Source: an uncultured Lachnospiraceae bacterium
GTDB lineage: Bacteria > Bacillota_A > Clostridia > Lachnospirales > Lachnospiraceae
Reading direction: 5' to 3'
Length of the DNA: 8,568 bases
Assembly (NCBI GenBank): GCA_910587905.1
Contig: CAJUOF010000063.1
Coordinates: 1-8,568 of the forward strand
The position numbers and the translations under genes are program-made. Positions 5,546 to 8,568 of the stretch are shown here, piece by piece. How positions within the stretch are numbered: the first letter of the stretch is position 1; the number at the start of each line of letters is the position of its first letter. The notes beneath the pieces are model-generated. The model was given only the letters and a program-made list of their open reading frames with translations. It was not told the origin of the DNA and ran no database searches.

Positions 5546-5661
5546 GTGGAGCTGATAGTGTTTCTGGACACGCCCACCAGCTCGGCCAACTGGGCCTGGG
5601 AGAGTTTTTTCTCTGTCCGGGCCTTTTTCAGGTTGTTTTTTAAGAGTAGTTTGTCGTCCAC
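5546..5661 (-). pseudogene. Truncated XRE-family helix-turn-helix regulator
   Basis: From GTG 5661 the frame reads M-D-D-K-L-L-L-K-N-N-L-K-K-A-R-T-E-K-K, then L-S-Q-A-Q-L-A-E-L-V-G-V-S-R-N-T-I-S-S, the first helices and recognition helix of a compact clostridial XRE regulator. Normally I-E-x-G and two more helices follow (total about 65-70 aa). Here homology stops after residue 38, and the frame continues through the 12-bp repeats and then antisense to the LURP-one gene until 5395 (88 codons in all). The missing C-terminal helices make a working DNA-binding fold unlikely. An AAAGG about 10 nt upstream could serve as ribosome site. In intact loci such small regulators often sit next to a small membrane protein, as here with the 5716-6021 gene. 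Confidence 0.72.
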
Positions 5662-5715
5662 GCCGTCACCGCCTTTTTCTTTTTGTGTATGTTTCTGTTC
5701 CTTGCACGGTTCCGG

Positions 5716-6021
5716 TCAGTGTCCCATGAAGAACCGGACGGTGGCGAAGACGGCGATGGCAAAGGTGACAAGCGCCATGACCAGGTGGAAGCTTTCTTTT
5801 GTCTTGGCATAGCAGTAGGCTCTCCCGGCGCACACGGAGATGCACACGGTGGCGCACAGGTCCATCATGGGCTGGCCGTTCCGGTCCCGGATGTAGGCAA
5901 AGACTGCGGCACTCACAACCATCGCCAGATAAGTCCACCGCATGGACCTGCTCCAGACCTGTTTTTCCAGCTCGTCGTTCTTTTCATTTCTGCTTCTTCT
6001 TAAGATTTCTTCTTTTTCCAT
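5716..6021 (-). CDS. Small membrane protein, DUF6442-like
   Basis: A 101-residue protein with a charged N-terminus (M-E-K-E-E-I-L-R-R-S-R-N-E-K-N-D-E, residues 1-17) followed by three hydrophobic segments at about 29-44, 52-71 and 78-99. The K-E-E-I-L-x-x-S-R-x-E opening with downstream membrane helices resembles the DUF6442 family, which often lies beside a small XRE regulator; the neighbouring truncated XRE gene supports that pairing. The function of the family is not known. The start is supported by AAGGAG about 7 nt upstream of ATG 6021. It is 54 nt upstream of the XRE stub on the same strand, probably one transcript. I see no clear promoter; the upstream region is repeat copy A. Confidence 0.72.
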   Translation of the reverse strand: MEKEEILRRSRNEKNDELEKQVWSRSMRWTYLAMVVSAAVFAYIRDRNGQPMMDLCATVCISVCAGRAYCYAKTKESFHLVMALVTFAIAVFATVRFFMGH

Positions 6022-6073
6022 AGGTTTCTCCTTCCAGAGCGGAGACTGCGGGGCGCATGGCCGGAGCCATCCT

Positions 6074-6188
6074 GTTTTCTGTACTTATGGGCTCATTGGA
6101 ATGTTTGGCGTAGCAGGCTTTGGATGGATCAATTGTCAGAATCCACTCGGCAATTCCACGTTTCGCAATTACCTGACGAAACTGTATG
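6074..6188 (-). repeat. Dispersed repeat, copy A (inverted relative to copy B)
   Basis: Read on the minus strand from 6188, this stretch aligns with plus-strand 6482-6600. Shared blocks include CATA(C/A), ATTGCGAAA, AATTGC, GGATTCTGA, TCCATC, AAAGCCTGC, CGCCAA, AGCCCA and CAGAA. By hand, identity is about 70% over roughly 97 columns with two one-base gaps. It fills the gap between the AAA-ATPase stub and the DUF6442-like gene; no gene is recognisable within it. Confidence 0.7.
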
Positions 6189-6223
6189 GAAAAGGGGCGG
6201 CGGCCTTCCGTTCCAGGATCAGG

Positions 6224-6382
6224 GCGTCTGGGTCTGGTGATGCAGAAATACCGCTGTTCCGTCCTGAGAAAGGGGATCAGTTCGCCGATCATGGGGGGCT
6301 TGTCCACGAAGAAGGCGGAGCCCGTCGTGCTGTTGTAATTTTGAAACGGTGCGCTGCTGTTCAAAAACATTCCCATATGCAT
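6224..6382 (-). pseudogene. N-terminal remnant of an AAA-ATPase-like (DUF1703-associated) protein
   Basis: From ATG 6382 the frame reads M-H-M-G-M-F-L-N-S-S-A-P-F, then F-F-V-D-K (24-28), M-I-G-E-L-I-P-F-L (31-39) and T-E-Q-R-Y-F-C-I-T-R-P-R-R (41-53). This is the N-terminus of the AAA-ATPase-like proteins that in many clostridia and Bacteroidetes start with a short G-x-x-L-N segment, Y/F-V-D-K, and R-P-R-R-F-G-K-S. Here similarity stops exactly at R-P-R-R: the Walker A continuation F-G-K-S and the rest of the roughly 500-residue protein are missing. The frame runs on into repeat copy A without recognisable content. A good ribosome site (AGGAGG) and a TATACT -10 box (6415-6410, poor -35) precede it, so the stub may still be expressed. 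It is considered non-functional. Confidence 0.75.
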
Positions 6383-6458
6383 GCCCCCTCCTGGCAGTTA
6401 TTTAGAGAAAGTATACCACATTCTTTCCGCCGCTTCCATAGATGCCGGCAGGATTTTC

Positions 6459-6487
6459 TTGCAAGTCCGCCGCAAATAGGGCATAAT
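6459..6487 (+). promoter_or_regulatory. Candidate promoter upstream of the alkD-like gene
   Basis: TTGCAA (6459-6464), a 17-nt spacer and CATAAT (6482-6487). It would give a transcript with a leader of about 245 nt running through repeat copy B to the gene at 6740. The -10 lies in the conserved start of the repeat, so the promoter may be partly supplied by it. Confidence 0.5.
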
Positions 6488-6600
6488 AGGAGATAGTGTC
6501 AAGCGATTGCGAAATTTAAAATTGCGAACGGATTCTGATGACTGCGTCCATCTAAAGCCTGCAGCGCCAACCATTTTAGCAAGCCCAGAACCGCAGAAGC
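6482..6600 (+). repeat. Dispersed repeat, copy B, in the alkD-like leader
   Basis: Partner of copy A in opposite orientation. It includes a 15-nt-spaced direct duplication of ATTGCGAA (6506-6513 and 6521-6528). The element may extend further, toward 6735, but no second copy in this window defines that end. The rest of the 6398-6739 intergenic region shows no convincing gene; short open frames across it look like translations of the repeat. Confidence 0.7.
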
Positions 6601-6739
6601 CACTCGGGAAAGAATCCCTCCTGTCTTCCCTGGTCTTGCTTCTATGGCGCAGAGGGCTTTTCCTGGAAACAATCGTCAGAATCCTCCTCACATTTTTGGA
6701 CTTCGAAATTGCCTGGGAAGTGGTACGGAGGAACGGAAG

Positions 6740-7453
6740 ATGATCGAGGACGTGCGGAAGAATTTGTTTGCCTTGGCGGACGAGGATTTCAAGGTGTTTA
6801 ATGAGAAGCTGGTGCCCGGGACGGGCGAGACCATCGGCGTGCGGGTCCCGAAGGTGCGGGAGCTGGCGAGGGCGGTGGCGAAGGAGGACGCGGAGGGTTT
6901 CCTGGACGAGATGGAGACGGCGGACGGGGACGGTCTTTACCAGGAGGAGCTGATGCTCCAGGGGATGGTGATCGGTTATGCGAAGCTGTCCCTTGCGGAA
7001 CGGTTTAGGCGGCTGGACACCTGGGTGCCCCGGATCAACAGTTGGGCGGTCTGTGACTGTGGCAACAGCACCCTGAAGTTCATGAAAAAGTATCCGGAGG
7101 AATGTTTTGCCTATGTCTGTAAATATCTGGAGAGCGAGGGGGAGTACGAGGTCCGCTTTGCGGTGGTGACTCTGATGGAACATTTTGTCACGGAGGATTT
7201 TATTGACCGCCTGCTGGAGATTTACCGGAAGGTCGGCCATGAGGGGTATTATGTGAAAATGGGAGTGGCCTGGGCCGTGTCGGTCTGCTATGTGAAGTTC
7301 CCGGAGAGGACCAGGGTGCTTTTGGAAATGGAAAGCGAGGAGGCCGGGGGCCTTCCGGACTGGACTCACAACAAGGCCATCCAGAAGATCCGGGAGTCCA
7401 GGAGGGTTTCCCGGGAGGATAAGGAAGCGCTGAACCGTTTGAAGAGGAAGTGA
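6740..7453 (+). CDS. AlkD-like DNA alkylation repair protein (HEAT-like repeat DNA glycosylase)
   Basis: A 237-residue all-helical protein of the DNA alkylation repair family (PF08713). AlkD-type enzymes remove bulky or positively charged alkyl bases such as 3-methyladenine and 7-methylguanine using stacked HEAT-like helices without base flipping. The residues that matter in Bacillus cereus AlkD appear to be conserved: Trp102 and Asp106 in I-N-S-W-A-V-C-D-C-G (the W-x3-D motif), Arg139 in E-V-R-F-A-V-V, and Trp178 in K-M-G-V-A-W-A-V-S. The N-terminal I-G-V-R-V-P-K-V-R-E-L-A (32-43) is also typical. Length matches the family. ATG 6740 is chosen because GGAGG (6727-6731) lies 8 nt upstream; the open frame extends to 6644 but that part is repeat-like leader. 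The VWA gene follows after 27 nt, probably in one operon. Confidence 0.9.
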   Translation: MIEDVRKNLFALADEDFKVFNEKLVPGTGETIGVRVPKVRELARAVAKEDAEGFLDEMETADGDGLYQEELMLQGMVIGYAKLSLAERFRRLDTWVPRINSWAVCDCGNSTLKFMKKYPEECFAYVCKYLESEGEYEVRFAVVTLMEHFVTEDFIDRLLEIYRKVGHEGYYVKMGVAWAVSVCYVKFPERTRVLLEMESEEAGGLPDWTHNKAIQKIRESRRVSREDKEALNRLKRK

Positions 7454-7480
7454 GCCAGGAAGAAATAGGGGGACTGGGAG

Positions 7481-8568
7481 ATGTCGCAGAGGTTGTCTGA
7501 GACGTGGGACGGGATCGGGAAGGAGATCCTGGGGACTGCCCGCAATGAGTTGTATCTGAATATGCGGTTTCTGGATTTGGCTCTTTGCGGCCTGCGGTTT
7601 CAGATGGACACGGGGGCGCGGACGGCGGGCACGGACGGATATCGGATCTATTTTGAACCTTACGGCCTTTCCGGGCTTTTTGAGCGGGACCGGGTGGCCC
7701 TCAACCGGCTGTATCTCCACATGGTGCTTCACTGCCTGTTCCGCCATCTCACGAGACGGGGGGCGAGAGAGGAGGGGCTTTGGCATCTGGCCTGCGACGT
7801 CGCGGCGGAGTCCATGATCGACAATCTGGGGAAACGGAGTGTCAGGAGGGCTGTTGCGCCGGAGCGGGCCCTGGTTTATAAGAAGCTTTCGGAGCGGCTT
7901 TCGGTGCTCACGGCGGAGGGAATCTACCATGTTTTGCATGAGTGGGAGCTTTCCGGGGAGCAAAGGGAACGGCTCTCGGAACTGTTCCTGGCGGACGATC
8001 ACGGGTTCTGGCCGAGGGAGGACGGGGAGAGTCCGCCGGAGACGGCCCCGGAGCTTGAACGGCGCTGGCAGGACATTGCCGACAAGCTGGAGACGGAGGC
8101 GGAGACCTTCGGGCGGGAGAGGGGCGAGGATCCCGGCGGACTTTTGGAGAAGGTGAAGCTTCAGAATAAAAGGCGGCAGGATTACCGGGCCTTCCTCCGA
8201 AAGTTTTCGGTATGGCGGGAGGAGATGCGCATCGACGAGGATTCTTTCGACCAGGGCTTTTACAGCTACGGCCTGCGCCTTTACGGAAACCTGCCCCTGA
8301 TCGAGCCACAGGAGTTTAAGGAGACGAAAAAGATACAGGAGTTCGTCATTGCCGTCGACACCTCCATGTCCTGCTCCGGAGAGCTGGTGCGAGCCTTTCT
8401 CTCGGAGACCTGCGGTATTTTATTCCAGACAGAAAGCTTTTTTAAGAAGGTGCGGATCCACGTGATCCAGTGTGACGATCAGGTGCAGGAAGACGCAGTA
8501 ATCACCGACACGGACGGGCTTTCGGATTTTATGGAGCGGTTCGAGGTGAAGGGCGGAGGGGGCACGGA
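7481..8568 (+). CDS. VWA-like domain protein (DUF2201/putative metallopeptidase type), 3' end outside window
   Basis: At least 362 residues, open to the right edge. The N-terminal part resembles the predicted metallopeptidase-like domain that precedes VWA in DUF2201 proteins: L-Y-L-H-M-V-L-H-C-L-F-R-H (His80, His84, His89), then W-H-L-A-C-D-V-A-A-E (101-110). The usual H-E-x-x-H glutamate is Met81 here, so peptidase activity is doubtful. Residues about 190-280 are charged and helical. The VWA domain starts near 286 (Q-E-F-V-I-A-V-D-T-S-M-S) with a MIDAS motif D293-x-S295-x-S297, then Thr310 and Asp332/333 as likely further ligands. VWA proteins of this type usually work with a MoxR-type AAA+ ATPase; none is present upstream, where the alkD-like gene lies 27 nt away. 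ATG 7481 is supported by AGGGGG (7467-7472), 8 nt upstream. Confidence 0.85.
   Translation, partial: MSQRLSETWDGIGKEILGTARNELYLNMRFLDLALCGLRFQMDTGARTAGTDGYRIYFEPYGLSGLFERDRVALNRLYLHMVLHCLFRHLTRRGAREEGLWHLACDVAAESMIDNLGKRSVRRAVAPERALVYKKLSERLSVLTAEGIYHVLHEWELSGEQRERLSELFLADDHGFWPREDGESPPETAPELERRWQDIADKLETEAETFGRERGEDPGGLLEKVKLQNKRRQDYRAFLRKFSVWREEMRIDEDSFDQGFYSYGLRLYGNLPLIEPQEFKETKKIQEFVIAVDTSMSCSGELVRAFLSETCGILFQTESFFKKVRIHVIQCDDQVQEDAVITDTDGLSDFMERFEVKGGGGT

Noticed and set aside
6644..6739. 32-residue N-terminal extension of the AlkD-like protein
   Set aside because: GGAGG is 8 nt before ATG 6740, the AlkD fold begins there, and the extension reads as translated repeat or leader sequence.
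6398..8002. A 534-codon open frame on the minus strand
   Set aside because: It is antisense to the alkD-like and VWA genes, rich in Pro, His, Arg and Leu as expected from a GC-rich reverse strand, with no recognisable domain. The plus-strand genes have family motifs and good ribosome sites.
1..8568. CRISPR arrays, tRNA or rRNA genes, complete insertion sequences
   Set aside because: No regularly spaced direct repeats, cloverleaf or rRNA signature and no transposase-like frame were found; only the short tandem 12-mers and the two diverged inverted repeats.

Overview
The window looks like chromosomal DNA of a GC-rich member of the Lachnospiraceae or a close clostridial relative. This is inferred from gene content and style: a clostridial-type RtcB C-terminus, a BspA-like leucine-rich-repeat protein, a DUF2201-type VWA protein, DUF6442-like and XRE remnants, purine-rich Shine-Dalgarno sites (GGAGG/AAGGAG) and consensus sigma-A promoters. 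No phage, plasmid, rRNA, tRNA or CRISPR signal was seen.

Layout, left to right. (1) 1-104 (+): the last codons of an RtcB-like RNA ligase, overlapping tail to tail with a MATE efflux pump (99-1460, -) that has a consensus promoter at 1530-1558. (2) 1609-3634 (+): a strong promoter, a yybP-ykoY manganese riboswitch with an overlapping terminator, mntP (Mn2+ exporter), then an LRR protein only 34 nt downstream and so probably in the same transcript. (3) 3671-4898 (-): a Ca2+/Na+-antiporter-family (CaCA) membrane protein whose leader also reads as a yybP-ykoY riboswitch plus terminator on the minus strand. (4) 4899-5504: a perfect 18-bp inverted repeat between two divergent promoters, then a LURP-one/YxjI-family gene (+). 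(5) 5510-6382: a decayed zone with three tandem 12-mers, an XRE regulator cut off after its recognition helix, a small DUF6442-like membrane protein, and the N-terminal stub of an AAA-ATPase-like protein. (6) 6482-8568 (+): a long leader containing a second, inverted copy of a dispersed repeat, an AlkD-like DNA alkylation-repair protein, and a VWA-like protein running off the right edge.

The main theme is manganese. Two separate transcription units, reading toward each other, carry the same class of Mn2+-sensing riboswitch. In both, the 3' strand of the aptamer closing helix P1 is also part of the 5' arm of a terminator, so Mn2+ binding should switch the genes on. One unit makes MntP plus an LRR protein of unknown role; the other makes a CaCA antiporter that may therefore export Mn2+ in vivo. 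RtcB enzymes are known to be Mn2+-dependent, but its position here may be coincidence.

The right third shows genome erosion: two truncated genes, short tandem repeats, and a pair of diverged inverted repeats around the AAA-ATPase stub. One repeat copy carries a candidate promoter and forms the 5' leader of the alkD-like gene.
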